This document shows, in pieces, positions 22,855 through 31,144 of a stretch of DNA of 40,945 bases. The notes beneath the pieces were generated by a model that saw only the letters and a list, made by a program, of their open reading frames with translations, did not search any database and had not been told where the DNA came from. Location of the stretch: contig CABIYX010000025.1 in NCBI GenBank assembly GCA_902363045.1, forward strand, positions 10,748 to 51,692. The letters are read 5' to 3'. The translations under genes were made by a program, and so were the position numbers. The DNA comes from Clostridiales bacterium (lineage in GTDB: Bacteria; Bacillota; Clostridia; Oscillospirales; Oscillospiraceae). The stretch's first letter is position 1; each line of letters starts with the position of its first letter.

Positions 22855-24234
22855 TTATGCTGCGTTTTCTTCCGGTGAGCCCACAATTTGATACGATTCC
22901 AGTATATAGAGGACTACACCGCCCTTGTTCTGCGTAGTGATCTGCGCATCGGAGAGCAAAACGCCCGGTGCAATTCTGGTATCCAGATTCCGAAGATATG
23001 CCTGGAACACAGAATTGTTCTCGTCCGCCAGCTGGAGACTGAGACGCTGCCCGCCGTTGATGGTGTTTTTCAGCCGTGCCCCAGTGACCAGAAGGCAGCC
23101 TCTAGGAATCGGCCGGCTGCCCTGGCCCTGCTGCGGGGGCTGCTGAGCGCCCTGCGGGGGCGCCTGGTACTGGCCCTGGGGCTGCGCGGGCGGTCTGCCC
23201 TGGCCCTGCTGTGGGGGCTGCTGGGTGCCCTGCGGGGGCGCCTGGTACTGGCCCTGGGGCTGCGCGGGCGGTCTGCCCTGGCCCTGCTGTGGGGGCTGCT
23301 GGGGGCCCTGCGGGGGCGCCTGGTACTGGCCCTGGGGCTGTGCGGGCGGTCTGCCCTGGCCCTGCTGTGGGTATTGCTGAGCGCCCTGTGGGGGCGCCTG
23401 GTACTGGCCCTGGGGCTGCGTGGGTGGTCTGCCCTGACCCTGTTGTGGGCGCTGCTGGGCGCCCTGCGGGGGCGCCTGGTACTGGCCCTGGGGCTGCGCG
23501 GGCGGTCTGCCCTGGCCCTGCTGTGGGGGCTGCTGGGGGCCCTGCGGGGGCGCCTGGTACTGGCCCTGGGGCTGTGCGGGCGGTCTGCCCTGGCCCTGCT
23601 GTGGGTATTGCTGAGCGCCCTGTGGGGGCGCCTGGTACTGGCCCGTGGGCTGCGCAGGCGGCCCGTTCTGGCCCTTCTGAGCTTTTAACGGTGGGGGAGC
23701 TTTCGGCCTCGGCGGGTTTTCTCCCCGTTCTTTGGCCTGTAGGTATGCCACCCATTCATCGTGGGCCTGATCCAGCCGGGGGCGTTCCTCGTCACGAATC
23801 CGGGCGTTAGACTTCTTCCCGCTGTTGGTGATCTGGACCGTGACCCATACCTGAGTCATACCATAGAGGTAGCGCCCAATCGACCACTCGACCGCAGCCC
23901 GTTTCATAGAATCAGAAAGGCCGCCTTTGACCGATTCAAATTCGCTGTCATCAGCTCCGTCCCATTTGGTCAGGCATTGTTCAAGCTGTGGGAAAAAGAT
24001 AGAAATTCCACACAACTGGGCTGAGCCATTTTTCCAGGGACGGAAATCGTTGTACCAGCCGTCAATCCCGACGGTATCATCCAAACGGTTTTGGATGGCG
24101 CGATTGGTAACATAGGGCACGGCCAGTCCCTTGGTTTTTTCCGCATTGGTGGCGGAAACCCGCCACTCAATGTCGGAGCTGGAAAATGGGGCGCTGAGTA
24201 CAGCGCGCAATTCTTCCGGCGTTTTTTGCCACAT
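22855..24234 (-). CDS. Rad52-like ssDNA-annealing protein with repeat linker
   Basis: A 459-residue protein with GGAGG 8 bases before the ATG. Residues about 1-165 resemble the Rad52/Rad22 annealing domain: IEWRVSATNAEKTKGLAVPYV, the DGWYNDF strand, LCGISIFF, and GLSDSMKRAAVEWSIGRYLYG. A disordered Gln/Pro/Gly linker follows (about 190-375), made of some seven 26-residue repeats (core GQGRPPAQPQGQYQAPPQG). The last 85 residues form a beta-rich domain (LLVTGARLKNTINGGQRLSLQL). Rad52-like proteins of phages and conjugative elements anneal single strands during recombination. The linker is unusually repetitive and probably varies in length between strains. Confidence 0.82.
   Translation of the reverse strand: MWQKTPEELRAVLSAPFSSSDIEWRVSATNAEKTKGLAVPYVTNRAIQNRLDDTVGIDGWYNDFRPWKNGSAQLCGISIFFPQLEQCLTKWDGADDSEFESVKGGLSDSMKRAAVEWSIGRYLYGMTQVWVTVQITNSGKKSNARIRDEERPRLDQAHDEWVAYLQAKERGENPPRPKAPPPLKAQKGQNGPPAQPTGQYQAPPQGAQQYPQQGQGRPPAQPQGQYQAPPQGPQQPPQQGQGRPPAQPQGQYQAPPQGAQQRPQQGQGRPPTQPQGQYQAPPQGAQQYPQQGQGRPPAQPQGQYQAPPQGPQQPPQQGQGRPPAQPQGQYQAPPQGTQQPPQQGQGRPPAQPQGQYQAPPQGAQQPPQQGQGSRPIPRGCLLVTGARLKNTINGGQRLSLQLADENNSVFQAYLRNLDTRIAPGVLLSDAQITTQNKGGVVLYILESYQIVGSPEENAA
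23114..23656 (-). repeat. 78-bp tandem repeat (about 7 copies) in the Rad52-like gene
   Basis: The unit is 78 bp (26 codons); for example, the same motif starts at 23171 and 23249. Copies differ at few positions. A higher-order pattern is visible: the block around 23259-23400 recurs at 23493-23634 (offset 234 bp, three units). As 78 is a multiple of three, copy-number changes keep the frame. Confidence 0.85.
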
Positions 24235-24270
24235 TCACATCGCCTCCATTGAAGTCAGTTGCCGGCGCCG

Positions 24271-24948
24271 TCACATGCGCTGAATAAAATGGGCAAGCGT
24301 CTGTCCATTGGGGATCAAAATATCGGTATAGTAATATGCAGGCTCCTTGTCCTTCAAATGCTGCATCAGCTCCCGATAGTCAAGGCCCAGTTGGTTGTCG
24401 GACGGATCAAACCGGTCAAAGTTATTGGGAATGCTGAGCAGCAATGCGGGAAGTCCGGCTGCTTTTCGCAGTTCCTTATATTGGGGGAGCGTGTTGGCCC
24501 CGATACACAGGCTGCCGGATGAATCAACATTGCTGAATGGATAACGATACATAATGGTATCCGGCGTCGGTGTTTCATCCGCGATCACTCCGATCCGGCA
24601 TGCGCTCACAGCGCCGTCTGCGGCCCCGACTGAAAAACCGAAGACAAGGCGGGGGACCGGGAAATCCGGATAAGGCGTTTTATACAGCGACAGATCCGCA
24701 CGGAGACGGGGGTACCATACGACCACGCTGACGGACTCCTTGGTCTGCCTGACAGCGAGGGTATTCAATGGCAGAAACCCGGAAGACAGGACGGGCGGTG
24801 CGTCTTCCCTGATATAGACGCTTTTCCGGAAGCAATTTAGAAGCTGGTCCCGCGAAATTTCCTTCCGGGAGATCAGAGGCCCCTTTTTCTGTTCCACTTC
24901 GATGATCCCATCCTCCACAGAAAAGTGGATGGATACGCGGTCTTCCAT
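24271..24948 (-). CDS. E2-like protein (PRTRC system protein B type)
   Basis: A 225-residue protein starting at 24948 (GGAGG 7 bases upstream; TGATG overlap with the previous stop). The C-terminal half has MYRYPFSNVDSSGSLCIGANTLP. This matches the E2 active-site signature (HPNV...G.ICL) with Cys148 as the likely catalytic residue. It then continues with FDPSDNQLGLDYRELM. The layout corresponds to the E2-like PRTRC protein B family, part of the ParB-related/ThiF-related cassettes of plasmids and islands. It would accept a ubiquitin-like protein from the ThiF/E1-like enzyme encoded in the same operon, about 5.4 kb upstream. Family call good; substrate unknown. Confidence 0.75.
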   Translation of the reverse strand: MEDRVSIHFSVEDGIIEVEQKKGPLISRKEISRDQLLNCFRKSVYIREDAPPVLSSGFLPLNTLAVRQTKESVSVVVWYPRLRADLSLYKTPYPDFPVPRLVFGFSVGAADGAVSACRIGVIADETPTPDTIMYRYPFSNVDSSGSLCIGANTLPQYKELRKAAGLPALLLSIPNNFDRFDPSDNQLGLDYRELMQHLKDKEPAYYYTDILIPNGQTLAHFIQRM

Positions 24949-25583
24949 CAAGCTGCCTCCTTTCTCCTGCGGGCGTTTTTCTTTTTGGGAAAGGCGATGA
25001 CCTTCCGCTTATTTTCCTCCGCTTCGCGTTTCAGGCGGGCCAGTTCAGTCTCCAGATGGTCAATCCCGTCCTCACATGCATCCAGTATGCCAAACAGCGC
25101 GTCCGGAATGTCGTAGTATGCTTCAAACTCATCATCGACTATCAGGACGAGCTTTGGCCCCTTTTTATCCCGCAGGCTGTCGTACAGGCAGTAGTCATAA
25201 GAATAGCTGTTCATTCTCAGGAAGCGGCCGACAGCATCTTCTAAGGTGGACGCGAATGGATTCTCAATGGGGAGAATCCCCCGGACCGCCTCGTATTCCC
25301 GGCAGAGCTGGTCAAAACGGGAGAGAAGGCTGTCCCGCATAATATAGACGGTCCGTTCTGAAAACATGCGCCAGTCGTCCTCCGGATGGCGCTGCACTGT
25401 CACATCCTCGAAAATCAGGCAGGGAAGGTCATATTCGAGCTCCAAATAAGTCTCAACGGACAAAATGGCGTCCTTTCCGCTGGCTTGGAGCAGAAGGTCG
25501 AGCCGCCCGCGGTCCGCAAAGCGCTTTGCGATATGGAGTAATTTTGCGATGCCGTCCATCTCATATTCGTCAAGCTCAATCAC
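24948..25583 (-). CDS. Protein of unknown function next to the E2-like gene
   Basis: A 211-residue protein starting with GTG at 25583 (GAGGTGAT upstream). It is acidic with a strongly basic tail (VIAFPKKKNARRRKEA). Motifs: ILSVETYLELEYDLPCLIFEDV, DYCLYDSLRDKKGPKLVLIVDDEFEAYYDIPDALF, then a coiled C-terminus. Its stop overlaps the start of the E2-like gene (TGATG), so the two products are made in coupled fashion and may act together. No recognised domain; one of the candidates for a cassette-specific partner or target. Confidence 0.65.
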   Translation of the reverse strand: MIELDEYEMDGIAKLLHIAKRFADRGRLDLLLQASGKDAILSVETYLELEYDLPCLIFEDVTVQRHPEDDWRMFSERTVYIMRDSLLSRFDQLCREYEAVRGILPIENPFASTLEDAVGRFLRMNSYSYDYCLYDSLRDKKGPKLVLIVDDEFEAYYDIPDALFGILDACEDGIDHLETELARLKREAEENKRKVIAFPKKKNARRRKEAA

Positions 25584-25622
25584 ATGATCACCTCATAAAA
25601 CAGTTCGTTTATATGGCTGCCG

Positions 25623-25922
25623 TCACACAAATGCGGCGCGGCATGTAGGGGGGATTTTCCGGATGCTGCGTATGAGTTCTCCATGATTCCACATCCGTCG
25701 CCCCGCTTCCTCTATGTATCCCAGCAGTGCCGCCGGGTCATAGCACTCGAATTCATCGTAATCGATGTCTGCTAAGCGCGGATAAAGGCCCAGTTCCAGA
25801 AGCGGCAAAACCTCATGGAGCAGATAAGAGTTGACCGGCTCCTGTTCCTCCGCTTCCACATCGGTTTCCGGCTCCTCGTCCAGCAGTCTGGCCAGGCTCT
25901 CCAAATCCAGGAAAAGTGCCAT
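25623..25922 (-). CDS. Small acidic protein, unknown function
   Basis: A 99-residue acidic protein starting at 25922 with GGAGG 7 bases upstream and a one-base overlap with the preceding stop. Content: LESLARLLDEEPETDVEAEEQEP, LHEVLPLLELGLYP, YIEEAGRRMWNHGELI. It is compact and helical with no zinc or membrane motif. It is too helical to be an obvious ubiquitin-like fold and has no C-terminal Gly-Gly. Confidence 0.65.
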   Translation of the reverse strand: MALFLDLESLARLLDEEPETDVEAEEQEPVNSYLLHEVLPLLELGLYPRLADIDYDEFECYDPAALLGYIEEAGRRMWNHGELIRSIRKIPPTCRAAFV

Positions 25923-26503
25923 CAGGCCACCTCCAGCTCCTGCAGTTCCGCCACACACAAGGCGTATTCCTGCAGATTTTCAAGGAGTTGTTCCTCCTGA
26001 GATTCAGAGATCTGGTTGCAGTTATAGCCCAGATAGTAGATCCCGGCGGCAGCGGAGACGTCCCCGCTGAAAAACTTTTGCGCCAGCTCCAGTTCCTTCC
26101 GAGTTCCCGGATCGCTGCTGTCAATGGAAACCACTGTGATATTCAGGGACTGGATGGGAGATTCGTTCAACAGGGTCTCCCCCTGAGCGATCAGGCGCTG
26201 CTGCCGTGCCTCTATCTCGTTCATCTGTTCCAGCCGTGCCCTTGTGTAGCACAAAAGCATATCCTCCATGTCAGCTGTGACTCCGCCAAGCATGACGCCA
26301 AAGGGACGGTAATTGCAAATTGACCAGGCGTATGTGGCCGGCAGAAACCGGCTGCACGCAGACCCGAGCAGCGGCGTGAGTTTTTTTGCCGTTTCGGACC
26401 AGACCGCAGCCCGGATCACATCCAGGTTTTCACCCTTTTGAATCTGCTTCCGGGCCTGCGGACCCAGCGGCACAATGGTTGCCAGATACTTTTTGTCTTG
26501 CAT
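25922..26503 (-). CDS. Protein of unknown function
   Basis: A 193-residue soluble protein starting at 26503 (AGGAGGG upstream). Motifs: YLATIVPLGPQARKQIQKGENLD, FGVMLGGVTADMEDMLLCYTRARLEQMNEIEAR, SLNITVVSIDSSDPGTRKELELAQKFF, and an acidic helical end. It follows the DUF6094 methyltransferase gene by 19 bases and is coupled to the next gene. No family recognised. Confidence 0.65.
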   Translation of the reverse strand: MQDKKYLATIVPLGPQARKQIQKGENLDVIRAAVWSETAKKLTPLLGSACSRFLPATYAWSICNYRPFGVMLGGVTADMEDMLLCYTRARLEQMNEIEARQQRLIAQGETLLNESPIQSLNITVVSIDSSDPGTRKELELAQKFFSGDVSAAAGIYYLGYNCNQISESQEEQLLENLQEYALCVAELQELEVA

Positions 26504-26522
26504 ATTCAACCCTCCTGAATTG

Positions 26523-27977
26523 TTATACCAGGGATCGAAATCCCGTGGGCGTGAGGATGTTGAACACCATGCGATTGGTGATGGTTTCAATCACATCTGT
26601 AGAAATCAGTTCACCGCGTTCAGAGTGATTTTCTTCTCTCCGCTCATGGCGTTCTTTGATGATCCGCCCCTTTATAATATGAGGGCAGTCACACTGCATC
26701 AGGCCGTTGATCAGGCCGGAGCCCCCAATCAGCCCCACCTGTCCGATGGATAAGGGGAGCGGAGGCCGTCCCATCTCCTGTTCCTGCCCGTCCTTTTGGA
26801 GCAGACGCTCCAGGCTTTGGGAGGCCATAAGCTGATGCGCCAGCTCCGATTCATTAAATACAGAGCCTCGAAAAATTTTCACGTCCAATGCCGCATCTGG
26901 AAGCTGATAGCGCCCTTCCGGAAGCTGATCCAGTGTCCGCAGCGATTCAGGATGCAGCGCGGCCGTGTAGAGGCTGGCGCTGGCAGCTTCATCGCTTTCC
27001 CGCGGCTTTCGGGTCCCAAGGACGGCGATTTGTTTGAATTTTCCAAATTCGCCGTCCAGAAAGCGATAAACAGATATATCCGAAAAATTATCTGTGAAGA
27101 TTTGGCAGACATCTTCTGTCATTCGATAGTAGGGGACAATGTAGATCATCAGGCCGCCCATGACCAGCGCCTGAAATGCTTCGACCAGGAATCGCTTTTC
27201 GTCCCGTCCCCTCAGCCCGCAGCCAAGTGTGACTGTGAGATATGGCGGGTTAAGGAGTATTGCATGAAATGATCTGTTTCCCACATAGGAGCTGAAAAAG
27301 TCACCATAGGCAACCCGGAACAGCTTTTGCTCGGCCAGTCCGGCCCTTTCCTCATCCAGCTCGATGCCGTAGCACCGGCTGTCATGTCCGAGGGCCAGGC
27401 GCAGCACCGCGTCCCCAGTTCCGCAGCATGGGTCCAGCAGATTGACCGTCTTATCCGGAAAAGCGATGCCCCGCTCCAGATAGCCTACATGCGTCAAATC
27501 GGTGGGATAATGCCCTAACTTGACATGATTCATCAGGCGGCCGATGGTAGACGCGTCAACGGTATGGTAACTGGGCAGCGTGTCAAGAAAGCGGCTGATC
27601 CCGCCGGAGAATTTGGAGTAATCTCTTGTCATCAGCTCAAACGATGAGATCTGATCGACCAGCGCCTCACAGATGGAAGCGGCGGGATGCTCAAGCTCCA
27701 GCAGAAGGGGTTTCAGAGACTTCACGCCGTTGGCGATCCCGATCCGGCCTGACGAGAGCGACAGGTAAGCGCTTTGGGCGGCTTCAGCGTTGCCGGCAGC
27801 CTGGCATGTCTCCAGCTGATTGCGGAAGAATACGGCGGTATCGAGCAGATAGCGGATTCTGGAAGCTTGCTCCTGGAGCCGGTCCAGTACATAGAATCGC
27901 TGCCCGTTCTGGTCGAAAGCTCCTGGTGTTTCTGTACCTTCCTTGACGCTGGACGGATATTCAACGTGGTTTAACAT
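26523..27977 (-). CDS. DUF6094-type DNA methyltransferase-like protein
   Basis: A 484-residue protein starting at 27977 (AAGGA upstream). It has the Rossmann methyltransferase signature: SAM-binding LLDPCCGTGDAVLRLALG, acidic loop CYGIELDEERAGLAEQKL, and catalytic NPPYLT (class-I N6-adenine type, NPPY), about residues 175-255. The methyltransferase core is preceded by a helical region (1-165) and followed by a long extension (300-484) with MVFNILTPTGF at the end. DUF6094 proteins are common on clostridial integrative elements. It may methylate element DNA against restriction; no restriction enzyme is seen beside it. Confidence 0.8.
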   Translation of the reverse strand: MLNHVEYPSSVKEGTETPGAFDQNGQRFYVLDRLQEQASRIRYLLDTAVFFRNQLETCQAAGNAEAAQSAYLSLSSGRIGIANGVKSLKPLLLELEHPAASICEALVDQISSFELMTRDYSKFSGGISRFLDTLPSYHTVDASTIGRLMNHVKLGHYPTDLTHVGYLERGIAFPDKTVNLLDPCCGTGDAVLRLALGHDSRCYGIELDEERAGLAEQKLFRVAYGDFFSSYVGNRSFHAILLNPPYLTVTLGCGLRGRDEKRFLVEAFQALVMGGLMIYIVPYYRMTEDVCQIFTDNFSDISVYRFLDGEFGKFKQIAVLGTRKPRESDEAASASLYTAALHPESLRTLDQLPEGRYQLPDAALDVKIFRGSVFNESELAHQLMASQSLERLLQKDGQEQEMGRPPLPLSIGQVGLIGGSGLINGLMQCDCPHIIKGRIIKERHERREENHSERGELISTDVIETITNRMVFNILTPTGFRSLV

Positions 27978-28107
27978 GATGGCTTCGTCCTTTTCATGGA
28001 TTGATGATAGACATGCGGCAGGAAGATCACAGGCATAACCGCCATCTTCCATAGTCCGGCCGGCGGATGCCCATTTCCTGGATATTGCTTTACACATGAT
28101 ACACAGG

Positions 28108-28138
28108 AGAGGGCCGCAACCAGTTGTCACGGCCCTCT
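28108..28138. repeat. Hairpin-forming inverted repeat in a 173-base gap
   Basis: AGAGGGCCG and CGGCCCTCT (9 bp) enclose a 13-base loop. It follows the stop of the small gene at 28151 on the minus strand; no U-run. The rest of the gap holds nothing recognisable. Confidence 0.5.
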
Positions 28139-28150
28139 GCCTGGGGACGC

Positions 28151-28378
28151 CTATGCGGCGTCAGTTATCATATGCTTTTCGGTGCGGTTTGCCTGGCTGA
28201 CGTCCGGGGCCGCCAAAGGAGCCAAACGCCTGCACATGCAGTAGGATGTGAGGCGGAATGTTCCACTGGCGTCCAGATAGCCGGAGGCATACCGATCTTG
28301 AACGAGGACTTTTCCGCCTATGGAGACACTTTCCGTTCTCCGATAGCTAACGGGTACCCTCATAGCCTTACGCCGCAT
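28151..28378 (-). CDS. Small protein of unknown function
   Basis: A 75-residue protein whose ATG overlaps the stop of the bactofilin-like gene (translation coupling); a second ATG lies five codons later. It reads as a small beta-rich domain (YRRTESVSIGGKVLVQDRYASGYLDASGTFRLTSYCMC) with a polar tail. No family recognised. Coupling and composition support that it is real. Confidence 0.5.
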   Translation of the reverse strand: MRRKAMRVPVSYRRTESVSIGGKVLVQDRYASGYLDASGTFRLTSYCMCRRLAPLAAPDVSQANRTEKHMITDAA

Positions 28379-29183
28379 TGCTGCGCTCTGCGGATTCCGT
28401 AACAGGCACAGGTTCGATTTTTGAGCCCGCCTCCTGTCCGTCTCCGCGCTGGTACGCCGGGGACGGCGGATCAGTCATGGGCTTCAGACGGATGGTATAG
28501 CCAACATCCTTTAAGAGTACATACATCGCTTTAAGCTTAAGGAAGTCGAAATCGTCTGCCAGCCGGTCTTCACCCTTTCCCGCTCTGGCCAGGAACGCTT
28601 TCATCAGCTCCTGATCCTGCTGGGTGGCTTCTCCGGCCTTGCCCGCTTCTGTGGGATCGACTGGAGCGGTGGTACCAGCCCCCCTCACGCCGCTTTCCTC
28701 TTTCGCATTTGGGGATGACTGCTTGTAGGGCGTGTTGATCGGGGTGCGGTGCCTCACAGACAGCCATAATCTGCGGAAGAAGCCAGACAGCAGGGCGCCG
28801 ATCACACCCCGCTTTTTTTCCGGCAGATAGGTAAACTCCTCCACACGCAGCTCGCTGATCTGGTGCTTGCTGACGGTGAGCTTCCTGGCCTCCACATACT
28901 CGGCCTCCAAATAGCGGGACACCACAGCGGAGCTTGAGACGATGACCTCGACCGCCCGGACATACTCCGCGGCCAGCAGATCACAAACAACCTTCACTGT
29001 GTCAAGATCCCGAACAGAGACTGCGGGAGAATAAACGGAGCCTGCATCCAGCAGTCCTTTTCCGGTGATGCGCTTCGCTCTCACAGCGCCGTCAACCACC
29101 AGTGTGCCGTCCGCGATAATCGTCTGGCACTCAAGGCGCTCATAATGCAGTGTTTTCCCTTTGGGAACATACAAGGTTTTCAT
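28368..29183 (-). CDS. Bactofilin-like protein
   Basis: A 271-residue protein with GGAGG 9 bases before the ATG at 29183. Residues about 10-115 are a regular series of short strands (ECQTIIADGTLVVDGAVRAKRITGKGLLDAGSVYS; AEYVRAVEVIVSSSAVVSRYLEAEYVEARKL). This is the beta-helix pattern of bactofilins, which polymerise into filaments without nucleotide. The C-terminal 150 residues are polar and helical (QELMKAFLARAGKGEDRLADDFDFLKLKAMYVLLKD). On mobile elements such proteins could scaffold DNA-segregation or transfer complexes; that role is inference. Confidence 0.65.
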   Translation of the reverse strand: MKTLYVPKGKTLHYERLECQTIIADGTLVVDGAVRAKRITGKGLLDAGSVYSPAVSVRDLDTVKVVCDLLAAEYVRAVEVIVSSSAVVSRYLEAEYVEARKLTVSKHQISELRVEEFTYLPEKKRGVIGALLSGFFRRLWLSVRHRTPINTPYKQSSPNAKEESGVRGAGTTAPVDPTEAGKAGEATQQDQELMKAFLARAGKGEDRLADDFDFLKLKAMYVLLKDVGYTIRLKPMTDPPSPAYQRGDGQEAGSKIEPVPVTESAERSNAA

Positions 29184-29213
29184 GATGTGCAACCTCCAGT
29201 TTTTTGTTTTGTG

Positions 29214-30356
29214 TTATGCCACCTGTTTCCGCGGGGGAATATAGGTGGTCGCTTCCTCGGGCTTCAGACGCACCGGGAGAATCAGTTCGGTAAAGCCGTT
29301 GTCAGCCGTAAGCACGGTGGGCCCTACCGGACTTGTAAAGCTCATCCTGGCTGTTTTGATGCCACGCTTTGCAAATGCGTCAAAGGCATCCAGCAGATAG
29401 CGGGGGTCGTAGCCGATCACAATGGCGGGAGGGCGCTCCATCCTCAATTCCGCACGGTACAGTCCGGAATTTCCACGGACGGAAAGCCAGCCGTCACCAA
29501 GGCGGAGCGGCGCTCGTAATTTTTTGTTTTCCATTTTCAGAAGATACTTCAGATCGTTTCGTGTACCTTCCACATCTATCCAGCGCTCCTCTGTGAAGAT
29601 GGTCGGAATGGTGGAGTCCAGTTTCAAACCGCCCAATGGCGGTACCCGGGTAATCAGCCGCTTGGAATCATTCTGAACGGACAGCCACTCCCTGCCAATC
29701 GACAGGGTGCAGTCCTCATCGGCAAAAACACTCAGCAGTTCCATCGCTTCCTCCGGGATTTGAAACGGCTTGGCTGCTTCAAAGTCCGGAATCGCTCGGA
29801 CGCTCAGCCTATATCCGTCCAGCGCGTACATCCTGTGATCCGTAAATTGTACGCAGCAGCTCCAGGGGCGGTTTGTGTCCGAGGAAACAGCGTGCCGGAC
29901 CTGAGTGAAGAGGCCGAAAACAGTTCCAGCGTTGATCTGATAGACCTGCTCCGGCTGAAACTCTTTCGGCAGCGGATAGAGATCGCTGTCGAATACCAAC
30001 TGATGGATCTCACGCCCTCCACAGGAAAAACGCGCCTGGTTGTAGGGGATGTCACAGTTGTGCGGCTTTTTCTCGGCAGTTTCATATTCCAGATGAAGCT
30101 CACCAGAAAAATAAGCGCAGGCATCCAGAAGTCTTTGCGTATCATATAGGGTGAGAGAAAATTCATCGCCCTGTGCCGGGATCGTCGCCTGACACCATTG
30201 GTTGAGATTGCAGCAGGCAATGGTACAGGAGTTACGGCTGAAAAATAAAGTTGCCTGGGATAATGCGGTAAATGGCCCTTTGGGCGCTGCCGCTCCATAT
30301 ACTTTCTTCAGTGCGAGACGAAACTCATCCAGGGGGAATACACTGACTGCCCTCAT
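29214..30356 (-). CDS. DNA sliding-clamp-like protein (DnaN/beta-clamp fold)
   Basis: A 380-residue protein with GGAGG at proper distance. Its length fits the DNA polymerase III beta subunit. Clamp-like features: FPLDEFRLALKKV at the N-terminus, SSDTNRPWSCCVQFTDHRMYALDGYRLSV in the middle domain, and GYDPRYLLDAFDAFAKRG ... SPVGPTVLTADNGFTELILPVRL at the C-terminus, the last being the classical clamp ending. Sequence is otherwise divergent, so it is a specialised clamp paralogue. It could load element-encoded enzymes or compete with the host clamp. Its start overlaps the ThiF-like gene's stop by four bases. Confidence 0.75.
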   Translation of the reverse strand: MRAVSVFPLDEFRLALKKVYGAAAPKGPFTALSQATLFFSRNSCTIACCNLNQWCQATIPAQGDEFSLTLYDTQRLLDACAYFSGELHLEYETAEKKPHNCDIPYNQARFSCGGREIHQLVFDSDLYPLPKEFQPEQVYQINAGTVFGLFTQVRHAVSSDTNRPWSCCVQFTDHRMYALDGYRLSVRAIPDFEAAKPFQIPEEAMELLSVFADEDCTLSIGREWLSVQNDSKRLITRVPPLGGLKLDSTIPTIFTEERWIDVEGTRNDLKYLLKMENKKLRAPLRLGDGWLSVRGNSGLYRAELRMERPPAIVIGYDPRYLLDAFDAFAKRGIKTARMSFTSPVGPTVLTADNGFTELILPVRLKPEEATTYIPPRKQVA

Positions 30357-31144
30357 GCGGCTTTCCTCCGTTTCACATTTTTCTTGAAGGATTGGATGTT
30401 GACCGATTTGGTGGAGAAAACGCTTTTCCCGACGGAATGGTTATTCCCTTCCGCCAGAATATTGTAGATGTGGATCGTCACGACGGTTGCCGCCGCCAGA
30501 TTCGCTGCAATAGTCTGCGGCGCGGAGATCGACGCCTCCGCGCAGGAGAGTTCAGTCGGAAACTTATCCGTTTGCTCCAGGACCTCGGGATACAGGCTGG
30601 CAACCGGCTGATAGAAGGTCTTTCCGCTTCGCCGGACACCGCAGATCACCTGACCACTTGCTTTGCTGTTCCCGGAATCAATATAGATCAGTTCCTTTGC
30701 GCGTTGGAAAACGCTGTGAAAGACCTGCCGGGAGCGGTTATTGTCCACCGCCCCAATCAGGATCACGATTTCCGATATGACTTTCCGTACAGCTTCGCCA
30801 TTCTGATTGGTAACATACCTGTTCTGCGGATACTGCAAAGGCTCCAGCAGTTCTTCCAGCATCTCCTCATCCTCGACATACTGTGGGATATAGCTTGTTT
30901 CGATTCCGAAGGCGTTGGAATACCGTTCTGCCAGGACCATTGCCTTGTTTTTTCCCAGATCCGCTTCAATAAAGTTCTGGCGCCCGAGGTTTTTCTCCTC
31001 AACCAGGTCGCCGTCGCAGAGGATGACCCGGATCGGCCGGTCCAATGCGTAAAGCAGGCGGTAAAGCTGAGGTACAATGTATCCTCCGGTGCCGCCGGTC
31101 CCTACCAAAACGATTTTGACCGGGCGGGATTTTGAGAAAATCAT
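30353..31144 (-). CDS. ThiF/E1-like enzyme (PRTRC ThiF type)
   Basis: A 263-residue protein with E1 hallmarks: nucleotide-binding GTGGTGG (residues 15-21), DGDLVEEKNLGRQNF (Asp44, Asp46, Asn52, Arg55, Gln56), a conserved Lys (GKNKAM), AVDNNRSR and YIDSGN. A Cys in ELSCAEAS (about residue 203) is a candidate thioester site. E1/ThiF enzymes adenylate the C-terminus of ubiquitin-like proteins. It overlaps the JAB-protease gene by four bases and the clamp gene by four bases. With the JAB and E2-like genes of the same operon it forms a PRTRC-like set. Its adenylation target is not evident in the window. Confidence 0.82.
   Translation of the reverse strand: MIFSKSRPVKIVLVGTGGTGGYIVPQLYRLLYALDRPIRVILCDGDLVEEKNLGRQNFIEADLGKNKAMVLAERYSNAFGIETSYIPQYVEDEEMLEELLEPLQYPQNRYVTNQNGEAVRKVISEIVILIGAVDNNRSRQVFHSVFQRAKELIYIDSGNSKASGQVICGVRRSGKTFYQPVASLYPEVLEQTDKFPTELSCAEASISAPQTIAANLAAATVVTIHIYNILAEGNNHSVGKSVFSTKSVNIQSFKKNVKRRKAA

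Noticed and set aside
23114..23656. CRISPR array
   Set aside because: The repeats are contiguous 78-bp coding units without unique spacers.
22888..23810. Long open frames on the + strand across the Rad52-like gene (Leu/Arg- and Gly/Ala-rich, 199-266 residues)
   Set aside because: They are by-products of the 78-bp repeat, whose length is divisible by three, so every frame stays open. Composition is repetitive, there is no ribosome binding site, and the minus-strand frame carries the recognisable Rad52 domain.
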